Shown here piece by piece: positions 1 to 6,713 of a stretch of DNA of 24,235 bases (positions within the stretch are counted from its first letter, which is position 1; the number at the start of each line of letters is the position of its first letter). The stretch spans positions 3,341 through 27,575 of the forward strand of contig DFYK01000088.1 in the NCBI GenBank assembly GCA_002383605.1, given 5' to 3'. The DNA comes from Proteiniphilum sp. UBA4084. GTDB lineage: Bacteria; Bacteroidota; Bacteroidia; Bacteroidales; Dysgonomonadaceae. The notes beneath the pieces are model-generated. The model saw only the letters and a list, made by a program, of their open reading frames with translations, had not been told where the DNA came from and made no database searches. Position numbers and translations under genes: made by a program.

Positions 1-139
1 CGGCAACGATCACGACATCCACCTGTTCGCGTTCGGCTATCTCGCAGATCTCCTGCATCACCGCCTTTTGTTCTTCCAGGCGGGAAAAATCTTCCAGTCG
101 TTTGCCAAGATGCCAGTCGGATGTATGAAGCATTTTCAT
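1..139 (-). CDS. sbcD: Exonuclease SbcD, N-terminal part (runs off the window)
   Basis: The minus strand from the ATG at 137-139 encodes 46 residues before the window edge, beginning MKMLHTSDWHLGKRLEDF. The HTSDWHLG block is the first metallophosphoesterase motif of the SbcD/Mre11 family (D8 and H10 would be metal ligands), and the following Arg and Glu-Gln residues fit the family's N-terminus. SbcD is the nuclease subunit of SbcCD, which opens DNA hairpins and processes double-strand ends in the cytoplasm. sbcC is expected further downstream, outside the window. A -7 box TATATTTG lies 19-26 bp upstream of the start, so the gene probably has its own promoter although it follows the permease on the same strand. 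Only the N-terminus is visible, so a different calcineurin-like exonuclease is possible but less likely. Confidence 0.85.
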   Translation of the reverse strand, partial: MKMLHTSDWHLGKRLEDFSRLEEQKAVMQEICEIAEREQVDVVIVA

Positions 140-157
140 TGTTCAGCAACTTTTGGG

Positions 158-165
158 CAAATATA
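158..165 (-). promoter_or_regulatory. Bacteroidota -7 promoter box for sbcD
   Basis: On the minus strand this reads TATATTTG, a full match to TAnnTTTG. It lies about 19 bp upstream of the sbcD ATG, which implies a 5' UTR of roughly 10-15 nt. No clear TTG is visible at -33, so this rests on the -7 box and its position in the short gap between permease and sbcD. Confidence 0.5.
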
Positions 166-194
166 CTCATTTACCCCGAAAAAGCGGTAAAAGA

Positions 195-1442
195 TTATTC
201 GAACTGAATGGATTTGGCCGGCCTGATTTTGGCAACAAGATAGGAAGGGCCAATCATCATCAGCAGGGAGACAATCAGTGTACCCACGTTTAAGAGGATG
301 ATGTAGAGTGGATTTAAGTCTACCGGTACGGCAGAGAGATAGTAGGTGGAGGGATCGAGTTTGAGTAACTGCCATCGATCCTGAATAAAACAAAATAACA
401 GTGCAATCACGTTACCCCACAACATGCCCTGCCCGATCAGGAAGGCTGATAGATAAAGAAAAACCTTGCGGATACTGAAGTCTCTGGCCCCCATTGACTT
501 GAGGATGCCGATCATGTTGGTACGCTCCAGGATGATGATCAATAGTCCGGAGATCATCGTAAACCCCGACACCACCAACATGAGGATGACAATTACCCAG
601 ACATTCATGTCGAGCAGGTCGAGCCAGTTAAAGATCATGGGATTTATATCCTTGATGGAACGGGTGTAAAAGGCGTTTCCGAGACGATCTTTGTGATCAG
701 CCATTGCGAAGAAAATTTCCTGTGCGGTTGCATCCAGCTTGTCGTAGTCCCTTACGAGCACTTCAATGCCGCTTGCCATGTCGTCGTCCCAGTCGTTGAG
801 ACGGGCAAGTACCTCTTTTTCGGTGATGATATAGAGCTTGTCATAATCCTCAAAATTGGTTTCATAGATGCCTGTAATATGGAAGCGTCGTGCGCGCACC
901 GGATCTTGCACGAAGTAGCAGGTAAAGTTGTCTCCTTTTTTTAGTAGCAGCTTGTCGGCAATCACCCTGGAGATGATTGCCCGGTTGCCTGAGGTGGTGT
1001 CGCCGGGTTCAATCACATTCCCCTCCAGCAGGTTTTTTTGGAAAAACTGCCAGTCGTATCCTTCCGACACCCCTTTGAGTACAACCCCCATAAAATCATC
1101 ATCTGTCTTGATGATGCCCGGCTTGGTGATAAACTCCTGGACATGACTGATGGCCGGGTTGGTGTTTAACTGTGCCAACAGCGTGTCGGAGATGGCAATG
1201 GGTGTATGTTCGTAGGATGCGTTGCTTTCGAAGGCGGTGATCTGAATGTGAGAGCCAAAGCCGATCACCTTTGCACGGACTTCTTTCTTGAAGCCCACGA
1301 TGATGCAGACTGCCACAATCATGACGGCCAGCCCCAACGCTATGCCGGCAATGGCAATCCGGATGGCGGGCGATGAGACCCGTTTGTCGTTCTTCTTATC
1401 TCCCCTGTAGATTCGTTTCGCTATAAACATTTCTGCATTCAT
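195..1442 (-). CDS. FtsX/LolE-like ABC transporter permease (lipoprotein-release type)
   Basis: The 415-residue inner-membrane protein has the MacB/LolCE layout: one N-terminal membrane helix (about 27-50, after a short cytoplasmic lead), a large periplasmic domain (about 51-280), and three C-terminal helices (about 281-306, 327-353 and 379-402). The segment ERTNMIGILKSMGARD after the second helix is the typical FtsX cytoplasmic loop that meets the ATPase, and the end RPAKSIQFE matches the conserved tail of the family. By family it would work with a LolD-like ATPase to release lipoproteins from the inner membrane or to move a related substrate; no such ATPase is in the window. It starts 5 bp after the aminotransferase stop, so the two are probably one transcript. 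The Lol role is inference from family resemblance; another FtsX-type exporter is possible. Confidence 0.8.
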   Translation of the reverse strand: MNAEMFIAKRIYRGDKKNDKRVSSPAIRIAIAGIALGLAVMIVAVCIIVGFKKEVRAKVIGFGSHIQITAFESNASYEHTPIAISDTLLAQLNTNPAISHVQEFITKPGIIKTDDDFMGVVLKGVSEGYDWQFFQKNLLEGNVIEPGDTTSGNRAIISRVIADKLLLKKGDNFTCYFVQDPVRARRFHITGIYETNFEDYDKLYIITEKEVLARLNDWDDDMASGIEVLVRDYDKLDATAQEIFFAMADHKDRLGNAFYTRSIKDINPMIFNWLDLLDMNVWVIVILMLVVSGFTMISGLLIIILERTNMIGILKSMGARDFSIRKVFLYLSAFLIGQGMLWGNVIALLFCFIQDRWQLLKLDPSTYYLSAVPVDLNPLYIILLNVGTLIVSLLMMIGPSYLVAKIRPAKSIQFE

Positions 1443-1447
1443 GCATT

Positions 1448-2644
1448 TTATCTTCTGCCCGGATAAGCCTCCAGTGCTTTCTCGAGCACTGTGAGTGCCT
1501 TACCCAGTTCTTCCCGGTTTAGCACATAGGCAATGCGAACCTCGTTTATTCCCAGGCCCGGAGTGACATAAAAACCGGTCGCCGGCGCCATAAAGACGGT
1601 CTGCCCTTCATACCGGAAGTCGGAGAGACACCAGGCACAAAAGAGATCGGCATCGTCGATGGGAAGCCGGGCCAGTGTATAAAAAGCGCCCTGCGGCATG
1701 GGTGAGTAGACTCCCGGAATCCTGTTCAGCCGGTCAATCAGAAAATCACGGCGTCCCTTGTACTCATCGAAGTTATGTTGCATATAACTGCCGTTCACCT
1801 CCAACGACGCATTGGCAGCGATCTGGCCGATGAGCGGCGGGCTTAAACGTGCCTGGCAGAACTTCATTACCGTGTCGTGCACTTTGCGGTTTCTGGTAAT
1901 CAGTGCGCCAATGCGGATGCCGCACTCACTGTATCGTTTCGATACGGAATCGATCAGTACCACATTCTCTTCCACGCCTTCCAGGTGGCAGGCCGAGACA
2001 TAAGGCGTGTCATTGTATATAAATTCACGGTACACCTCATCGGAAAAAAGGTAAAGGTTGTACTTTTTCACCAGTTTCCTGATTTGCTCCATCTCATGGG
2101 GCGTGTAAACATATCCCGTGGGATTATTGGGGTTACAGATCAGGATACCCTTGGTGCGTTCGTTGATCAGTTTCTCAAACTCATCCATCGGGGGAAGGGC
2201 AAAGCCCGACTCCATGGTCGAGGGAATGGTGCGGATGACCGCCCCCGCGGAGATGGCGAAGGCCATGTAGTTGGCATAGGCAGGCTCGGGCACAATAATC
2301 TCATCGCCGGGATTCAGGCATGCCATGAAGGCGTACAGCACTGCTTCCGACCCGCCGGCAGTCACAATAATCTGTTCGGGCGTGAGATCGATATCATACT
2401 TTTTGTAGTATGTAGTCAGGTTCTCCCTGTAAAACCGATACCCGTCGCTGGGGCTGTATTCCAGCGTGGTGCGGTCAATAGATCGAATCGCATCGAGTGC
2501 CGTCACCGGCGAGGGAAGATCGGGTTGGCCGATATTCAGGTGATATACTTTTACCCCCTCGGCCTTGGCAGCATCGGAGAGTGGAGCTAATTTGCGTATG
2601 GGTGATGCGGGCATTTGTACTCCCCGCAACGAAATATCCGGCAT
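1448..2644 (-). CDS. PLP-dependent class I/II aminotransferase (aspartate aminotransferase-like)
   Basis: This is a cytoplasmic fold-type I aminotransferase of 398 residues when started at the ATG at 2642-2644. Visible motifs are LNIGQPDLPSP near residue 36, NPNNPTG at 171-177, SDEVY at 201-205 (the Asp that binds the pyridine nitrogen), SVSKRYS with the Schiff-base Lys at 236, and GIRIG with the phosphate-binding Arg at 244. Near the C-terminus, NEVRIAYVLN supplies the Arg that binds the substrate carboxylate. An in-frame ATG at 2767 would add 41 residues, but it lies upstream of the -7 box at 2697-2704 and before the conserved domain, so 2644 is preferred. The exact amino acid substrate cannot be read from the sequence; aspartate, aromatic amino acids and alanine are all possible for this subfamily. 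The permease gene follows after 5 bp. Confidence 0.9.
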   Translation of the reverse strand: MPDISLRGVQMPASPIRKLAPLSDAAKAEGVKVYHLNIGQPDLPSPVTALDAIRSIDRTTLEYSPSDGYRFYRENLTTYYKKYDIDLTPEQIIVTAGGSEAVLYAFMACLNPGDEIIVPEPAYANYMAFAISAGAVIRTIPSTMESGFALPPMDEFEKLINERTKGILICNPNNPTGYVYTPHEMEQIRKLVKKYNLYLFSDEVYREFIYNDTPYVSACHLEGVEENVVLIDSVSKRYSECGIRIGALITRNRKVHDTVMKFCQARLSPPLIGQIAANASLEVNGSYMQHNFDEYKGRRDFLIDRLNRIPGVYSPMPQGAFYTLARLPIDDADLFCAWCLSDFRYEGQTVFMAPATGFYVTPGLGINEVRIAYVLNREELGKALTVLEKALEAYPGRR

Positions 2645-2696
2645 AATAACTGCAATGAATGATTTGTTTACTACTATTAACCTTAAAAGTAGTGAG

Positions 2697-2704
2697 CAAA
2701 GGTA
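2697..2704 (-). promoter_or_regulatory. -7 promoter box for the aminotransferase-permease unit
   Basis: The minus strand reads TACCTTTG, an exact TAnnTTTG match, placing transcription start near 2690 and giving a leader of about 45 nt before the ATG at 2644. No TTG is evident near -33. It also rules against the longer start at 2767. Confidence 0.6.
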
Positions 2705-2737
2705 GTAAAAAAGTTTCCTTATCTGGGGGATAATCGC

Positions 2738-2745
2738 TACTTTTG
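2738..2745 (+). promoter_or_regulatory. -7 promoter box for the GH16-like lipoprotein gene
   Basis: TACTTTTG matches TAnnTTTG, 31 bp before the ATG at 2777. A TTTC at 2714-2717, 20 bp upstream, is an imperfect -33 element. The two promoters here diverge and share the DNA between their -7 boxes. Confidence 0.5.
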
Positions 2746-2776
2746 CTGCGAAAAATTCGAAAGACAAACATTAATA

Positions 2777-3586
2777 ATGAAGAAGACAATATTTTGGCTG
2801 GCCTTGTCAGCAATTACGCTGGGACCGATTTCCTGTACAACTCAGAAAGAGAATACAGATGAAAAAGCAAGAAAAGGCTGGAGCCTTGTGTGGGAAGATG
2901 ATTTCGAAAAATCACCGATTACAGGGGACTGGTCAAAGACACCCCGGAACAAGAAACTTCAGATCCACCGCTACATGAGTCAGCACGAAGGACTCTATGT
3001 CTCTCAGGAAGGCAACCTGGTGTTGCGTGCGCTGGAAAACAGTGCCGGTAGCGATTCCCTGCCGTTCCTTACCGGAGGTGTCAACCGTCCTGCTTTCAAA
3101 GCCGGTACCATCAACCGCATTGAAGTAAGGGCCCGGATGAACACCGTGGAGGGCGCCACCCCATATCTTTCACTGATTCCGGCAGACAAAACGAATAATA
3201 TATCGATTGATTTCATGGAACGGTACGGACTGGATGAATTTATTTACCAGTCGGTCACTTCTGAATATACCACCACACAGGGGATGCCCGACAATCCACC
3301 CTCCAGTTCGCTGGTGGGAGTGAATCCCCTCCAGTATCATACCTATGTAGTGGAGACCTATGCCGACAGTGTGGTCTTTTACGTGGATGAGATGCGTACC
3401 AAAAAATATCCGCGCATTCTCACCCAGATTCCCGGTCAGTTCCCGTTTAGTGATCTCGATTTCGACCTCTTTCTCGGTGTCAGGCTGAACAAAGATACCG
3501 ACCCGGCAGGGCTGCCGGCCGACCTGTTCATCGACTGGGTACGCTACTACGAACCGCAACAGCCCGAAGCCACAGCAAACAATTGA
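2777..3586 (+). CDS. GH16-like (concanavalin-like) lipoprotein with altered active site
   Basis: The 269-residue protein begins with a lipoprotein signal peptide: charged KK, a hydrophobic run, then a lipobox-like PISC with Cys20, followed by a polar linker. From about residue 35 it resembles a glycoside hydrolase family 16 / LamG-type beta sandwich, with WSLVWEDDF at the start of the domain, INRIEVRARM around 112-121, and a terminal DLFIDWVRYYEPQ typical of GH16. Family 16 enzymes carry ExDxxE; here the matching segment is S143-I-D145-F-M-E148, so the nucleophile position is Ser while the Asp and acid/base Glu remain. It may therefore bind glycans rather than cut them, which is inference. 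Expected location is the outer membrane or cell surface. It stands alone between two minus-strand units, with its own -7 box upstream. Confidence 0.75.
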   Translation: MKKTIFWLALSAITLGPISCTTQKENTDEKARKGWSLVWEDDFEKSPITGDWSKTPRNKKLQIHRYMSQHEGLYVSQEGNLVLRALENSAGSDSLPFLTGGVNRPAFKAGTINRIEVRARMNTVEGATPYLSLIPADKTNNISIDFMERYGLDEFIYQSVTSEYTTTQGMPDNPPSSSLVGVNPLQYHTYVVETYADSVVFYVDEMRTKKYPRILTQIPGQFPFSDLDFDLFLGVRLNKDTDPAGLPADLFIDWVRYYEPQQPEATANN

Positions 3587-3609
3587 TTTGACTGACCGTC
3601 CAATCTGTG

Positions 3610-3767
3610 GTTGCATCCAAGACGAGACCTTTAGATGTTTTGTGGGGACCCATCACTCGCAATGAGCGTAAAAAGAGTAGTTGTCTGAGCGAAGCGAGTT
3701 CTACTCTTTTAGCGAGTGCAAGTGTAAATGGGTCACAAAACATCGTCAGGCGAGAATGGGATGCAAC
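3610..3767. repeat. 158-bp imperfect palindrome (candidate palindromic repeat element or structured RNA)
   Basis: Nested inverted repeats fill the gap between two convergent genes. Outer arms are GTTGCATCC (3610-3618) and GGATGCAAC (3759-3767). Next, GATGTTTTGTG (3634-3644) pairs with CACAAAACATC (3734-3744), ACCCAT (3648-3653) with ATGGGT (3728-3733), CACTCGC (3654-3660) with GCGAGTG (3712-3718), and AAAAGAGTAG (3671-3680) with CTACTCTTTT (3701-3710), leaving a 20-nt loop. That gives 43 paired positions in order, interrupted by internal loops. ACTCGC at 3655-3660 can also pair with GCGAGT at 3694-3699, so an alternative fold exists. No credible protein is encoded. A mobile palindromic element (REP or MITE type) is one explanation, a structured RNA another. 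Confidence 0.75.
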
Positions 3768-3799
3768 CCTGGTCGCTCTTGGGTATTGAACCTATGAAT

Positions 3800-4261
3800 T
3801 TATAATGGAAATGAGTGGCTGAAGAGCCGTTCTTCAGCCAGTTTTTCATATTTTGTTCCCTTGCGCCCGTGGTTGGCAAACGGGTAAATGCTGATGCCCC
3901 CGCGCGGTGTAAAAATACCGGTCACCTCAATATATTTGGGATCCATGAGAGCCACCAGGTCCTTCATGATGATATTCACACAATCCTCATGAAATGCGCC
4001 ATGATTGCGAAAGCTGAAAAGATAAAGCTTGAGACTCTTGCTCTCCACCATCTTCACATCGGGAATATAGTCGATGCGGATGGTGGCGAAGTCGGGCTGA
4101 CCGGTGATGGGACAGAGGCTGGTGAATTCCGGGCAGTCGAAGGTTACCCAATAGTCGTTCCCCTGGTGTTTATTCACGAAAGCTTCCAGCATCTCCGGTG
4201 CATAATCCTGTTTGTATGTTGTTTGGCCACCCAGGTGGCTGAGTCCTTCTTGTTGCATCAT
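3800..4261 (-). CDS. queF: NADPH-dependent 7-cyano-7-deazaguanine reductase QueF
   Basis: This 153-residue protein has the length and motifs of the short, unimodular QueF type. QueF reduces the nitrile preQ0 to the aminomethyl preQ1 with NADPH, a step in making queuosine for tRNA. Visible are FTSLCPITGQPDFA with the catalytic Cys50 (thioimide) and Asp57, and the family signature E73-S-K-S-L-K-L-Y followed by SFRNHG and HEDC, which form the substrate and nucleotide sites. It lies 17 bp downstream of queC on the same strand, so the two consecutive pathway steps are almost surely one operon. The start is one of two adjacent ATG codons. The final codons overlap a plus-strand hairpin terminator. 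Confidence 0.97.
   Translation of the reverse strand: MMQQEGLSHLGGQTTYKQDYAPEMLEAFVNKHQGNDYWVTFDCPEFTSLCPITGQPDFATIRIDYIPDVKMVESKSLKLYLFSFRNHGAFHEDCVNIIMKDLVALMDPKYIEVTGIFTPRGGISIYPFANHGRKGTKYEKLAEERLFSHSFPL
3816..3845 (+). terminator. Rho-independent terminator for plus-strand transcription, inside the end of queF
   Basis: A perfect 10-bp stem, TGGCTGAAGA (3816-3825) with TCTTCAGCCA (3831-3840) around a 5-nt loop, is followed on the plus strand by GTTTTT. It would stop transcripts coming from the GH16-like gene. The same bases encode the last residues of QueF on the opposite strand. On the minus strand there is no T-run after the stem, so it should not terminate queF. Confidence 0.6.
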
Positions 4262-4278
4262 ATTTTATGTTAAGTAGT

Positions 4279-4950
4279 TTATTGACTTTTACGTTCAGCA
4301 AGATACTCCTCCAGTCCTTTATTCCGTAACAGACAGGCTGGACATTCACCGCAACCGTCAGCCGGGATACCGTTATAGCATGTGAGCGTTTCGTTTCTTA
4401 CGATATCGAACACACCCAGCTCATCGGCAAGCTGCCACACTTGCTTTTTATTGCGCCACATGAGCGGCGTGTGAATGACAAACTGTTTATCCATGGAGAG
4501 ATTCAGCGTGGCATTGGCCGAGCGGATGAAGGTATCGCGACAGTCGGGATAGCCACTGTAGTCCGCCTCTGAGACTCCTGTTACCAGGTGGCGTATATCC
4601 TGCGCATAGGCGAGGGTCGCGGCAAAAGTCAGGAAAAGAAGGTTTCTCCCCGGTACAAACGTGTTCGGATAAGAGTCGGCCGGCTTTTCGCGATCCATCT
4701 GCATAGAACGGTCGGTGAGTGAGTTGGGTGCCAGCTGTGAAATGATGACCGTGTCGAGTACCCTGAACGGTACCTCAGCCAGGGCCGCCAGTCGTCGTGC
4801 ATTTTCCACCTCCTGTGTATGGCGCTGTCCGTAGGAGAAGCAGAGCGCATGGGTTTGACGAAAATTTTGTTTGGCCCAATAGAGACAGGTGGTGGAGTCC
4901 TGGCCTCCAGAGAACAGCACGAGCGCATCCTGCGCTTTATATTCATTCAT
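4279..4950 (-). CDS. queC: 7-cyano-7-deazaguanine synthase QueC
   Basis: QueC converts 7-carboxy-7-deazaguanine, ammonia and ATP into preQ0. Started at the ATG at 4948-4950 the protein has 223 residues, normal for the family. LFSGGQDSTTC at about 12-22 is the PP-loop ATP site of the N-type ATP pyrophosphatase fold, and a C-terminal set of four cysteines (191, 200, 203, 206, in CYNGIPADGCGECPAC) is the zinc site. An upstream in-frame ATG at 5013 would add 21 residues, but it lies in the -33 element of the promoter, so 4950 is preferred. The implied leader of about 25-30 nt leaves no room for a preQ1 riboswitch. queF follows directly; queD and queE are not in the window. Confidence 0.97.
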   Translation of the reverse strand: MNEYKAQDALVLFSGGQDSTTCLYWAKQNFRQTHALCFSYGQRHTQEVENARRLAALAEVPFRVLDTVIISQLAPNSLTDRSMQMDREKPADSYPNTFVPGRNLLFLTFAATLAYAQDIRHLVTGVSEADYSGYPDCRDTFIRSANATLNLSMDKQFVIHTPLMWRNKKQVWQLADELGVFDIVRNETLTCYNGIPADGCGECPACLLRNKGLEEYLAERKSQ

Positions 4951-4982
4951 TTTTCTTTGTTTAAACAACACTATTTCGCCTG

Positions 4983-5013
4983 CAAAATTAGTTTTTTTCC
5001 TGCAGTTATTCAA
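4983..5013 (-). promoter_or_regulatory. Bacteroidota promoter for queC-queF
   Basis: On the minus strand, TTG (5011-5013) is followed after 20 bp by TAATTTTG (4983-4990). This fits the -33 TTG and -7 TAnnTTTG elements known for the primary sigma factor of Bacteroides and relatives. The expected transcription start is near 4977, about 27 nt before the queC ATG. Confidence 0.75.
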
Positions 5014-5141
5014 CTGTTTTTCTTTTCCAAAAAAAAAATGCTACAGGCTGAACTTGTTTTTACTCCTTTTGTTATAAGCGTATACGGTATCTGTAAACCG
5101 CCCAAATTTTACAATGCAAGTGGTTTAAAATTCATGTAGCT

Positions 5142-5486
5142 ATGGATAATAATATGATGAAAGATATCCTGGAAAGCAATTCCAAACGCAACAGTACGGC
5201 CAAGGCACTGCTTGTCCGCTGGCAGTGGAACCACGACAGAAGCTATCGTACATTTCTGGGGTTACGTATCGGGGGATCGGCCGAGACACAATATGACCTG
5301 AAGGTGAAATATCCGGAACAGTCGAACGAACAAATCACGCTGGTTGTACATGCCGATCAGCTTGCAGGGATGAGTCAGAAAGAGAAAATTGATAAAGTTG
5401 TGCTGTTGCTTACCGACGATATGTGGAAGTGGGAACGCGACCAGACAATTAATTTCCGGGCGAAAGTGGAGAAACTTATCAAATAA
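5142..5486 (+). CDS. Small protein of unknown function (114 aa)
   Basis: I do not recognise this family. The ORF begins MDNNMMKDILESNSKRNST and encodes a soluble, mixed-charge protein without signal peptide or membrane helix. The middle (about 25-70) contains WQWNHDRSYRTFLGLRIGG and strand-like stretches (YDLKVKYP, ITLVVHADQL), and the C-terminal third (about 75-114) looks helical with two Trp residues (MWKWER). Base composition matches the neighbours and the ORF fills the space between the queC promoter and the pst promoter, which favours a real gene. It ends 14 bp before the first Pho-box repeat, so it precedes but is not part of the pst unit. No clear TAnnTTTG was found upstream. No function is proposed. 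Confidence 0.7.
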   Translation: MDNNMMKDILESNSKRNSTAKALLVRWQWNHDRSYRTFLGLRIGGSAETQYDLKVKYPEQSNEQITLVVHADQLAGMSQKEKIDKVVLLLTDDMWKWERDQTINFRAKVEKLIK

Positions 5487-5500
5487 GTTCACTGCATAAA

Positions 5501-5550
5501 TGTAACCAAAATGTAACATTTTCGTAACCGGAATGTAATATTCATGTCGT
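5501..5550 (+). promoter_or_regulatory. Pho-box array: five 11-bp-spaced repeats upstream of pstS
   Basis: TGTAAC at 5501-5506 recurs with 11-bp spacing as TGTAAC (5512-5517), CGTAAC (5523-5528), TGTAAT (5534-5539) and a weak TGTCGT (5545-5550). Direct repeats of 7 bp plus 4 A/T-rich bp with an 11-bp period are the hallmark of PhoB binding sites. The array runs into the -7 box and takes the place of the -33 element, as in activator-dependent pho promoters. A PhoB-like regulator is encoded further along in the same block. Binding itself is inference. Confidence 0.85.
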
Positions 5551-5557
5551 AATTTTG
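5550..5557 (+). promoter_or_regulatory. -7 promoter box for the pst operon
   Basis: TAATTTTG, an exact TAnnTTTG match, lies directly after the Pho-box array and 37 bp before the pstS ATG. The predicted transcript starts around 5562-5565, giving a leader of about 30 nt. Confidence 0.75.
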
Positions 5558-5594
5558 TGCTCAAAATCCAAAAGGACATTTAGGTTTATTATAA

Positions 5595-6707
5595 ATGCGA
5601 CATTTTTTGCAGTGCTTCCTTTTATCCGTATTGGTTTTATCATGTAACCACAGCTCCTCCGATACTGGGGGAAGCGGTGCCTCTAGATCAATTTCAGGTG
5701 CAGGAGCCACCTTCCCTTATCCATATTACAACATTGTGTTTCGTGATTATATGCGTCAGCACGGCAATATCACGGTGAACTTCGGTGCCATAGGTAGCGG
5801 CGGCGGAATCCGAAGCCTTCGCGACCGCTCGGTAGACTTTGGCGCGAGCGATGCTTTCCTCAACGAGAAAGAGATTGCATCGATGAGCGGCGAAGTAATC
5901 CATATAGCCACCTGCCTGGGCGGCGTGGTGATGGCTTATACCCTGGAGGATGTGGACAGCCTCCGGTTGACAGGTCCGCTGATTGCCGATATCTACCTCG
6001 GAAAAATTAGAAAATGGAACGATCCCCGTCTTGCGGCGGAGAATCCCACGGCAAAGTTACCCGATCTGGATATAACTCCTGTTTATCGCTCCGATGGAAG
6101 TGGCACAACCTATAATTTTTCTGAGTATCTTTGTGTGGTGAGTCCTGAGTGGAAAGAGGTCATGGGCAAAGGCAAGGCCCTGAAATGGGAGGCAGGTATT
6201 GCCGCAAAGGGCAACCCAGGTGTAGCAGGCATTGTGCAACAGACCGAAGGAGCCATCGGCTACATTGGTTCTGAGTATGCACTCACCCTGAAGCTGCCTA
6301 CCGCAAAATTAAAAAACCGTGCCGGAAGGTATGTAGATGCCACACTGGAAACCATCTCTGCTGCAGCGAACGTGGATTTGCCGGACGACATGCGGGCCAC
6401 CATCACCAATTCCGATGATCCCGGTGCTTATCCCATAAGCCTCTTCACGTGGATACTGGTTTACAAAGATCAGCAGTACGATGGCCGCTCAGCACAGGAT
6501 GCGGCGGAGCTGGTGGATTTGTTGCAATATATCATCAGCTCCAAAGGACAAAAAGTGGCGGCGCAGATCAACTATGCGCCCTTGCCACCACAGGCACTGG
6601 AAAAAAACAGGAAACTGATTAGCGAAATAAATTTCGGGGGAGAAGCGGTTGCTTCCGGAAGTTATTCCGCAGTTGCCGATAGTATGGAAACGGTTTTGAA
6701 TGATTAA
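5595..6707 (+). CDS. pstS: Phosphate ABC transporter, substrate-binding lipoprotein PstS
   Basis: PstS captures phosphate in the periplasm and passes it to PstCA. The 370-residue protein has a lipoprotein signal peptide ending in VLSC (Cys17), so it is probably membrane-anchored. Phosphate-binding segments are all present: SGAGATFP (T39, F40), GAIGSGGGI (S68), DFGASDAF (D86) and RSDGSGTT (R165, S169, G170, T171), which correspond to the ligands known for E. coli PstS. It is the first gene of pstSCAB, 6 bp before pstC, and lies behind a Pho-box array, so strong induction by phosphate starvation is expected. Confidence 0.96.
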   Translation: MRHFLQCFLLSVLVLSCNHSSSDTGGSGASRSISGAGATFPYPYYNIVFRDYMRQHGNITVNFGAIGSGGGIRSLRDRSVDFGASDAFLNEKEIASMSGEVIHIATCLGGVVMAYTLEDVDSLRLTGPLIADIYLGKIRKWNDPRLAAENPTAKLPDLDITPVYRSDGSGTTYNFSEYLCVVSPEWKEVMGKGKALKWEAGIAAKGNPGVAGIVQQTEGAIGYIGSEYALTLKLPTAKLKNRAGRYVDATLETISAAANVDLPDDMRATITNSDDPGAYPISLFTWILVYKDQQYDGRSAQDAAELVDLLQYIISSKGQKVAAQINYAPLPPQALEKNRKLISEINFGGEAVASGSYSAVADSMETVLND

Positions 6708-6713
6708 CAGGAT

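Noticed and set aside
170..191. TTTACC/GGTAAA inverted repeat just after the permease stop
   Set aside because: The stem is short and weak with no T-run on the minus strand; it is not a convincing terminator.
1877..2590. 237-codon plus-strand ORF
   Set aside because: It is the antisense frame of the aminotransferase gene and its translation resembles no protein family.
3607..3789. 60-codon plus-strand ORF
   Set aside because: It lies wholly within the palindrome and its antisense ORF is similar in length, as expected for a palindromic sequence.
4951..4982. Possible preQ1 riboswitch upstream of queC
   Set aside because: The predicted leader is only about 27 nt, with no C-rich loop or pseudoknot pattern.
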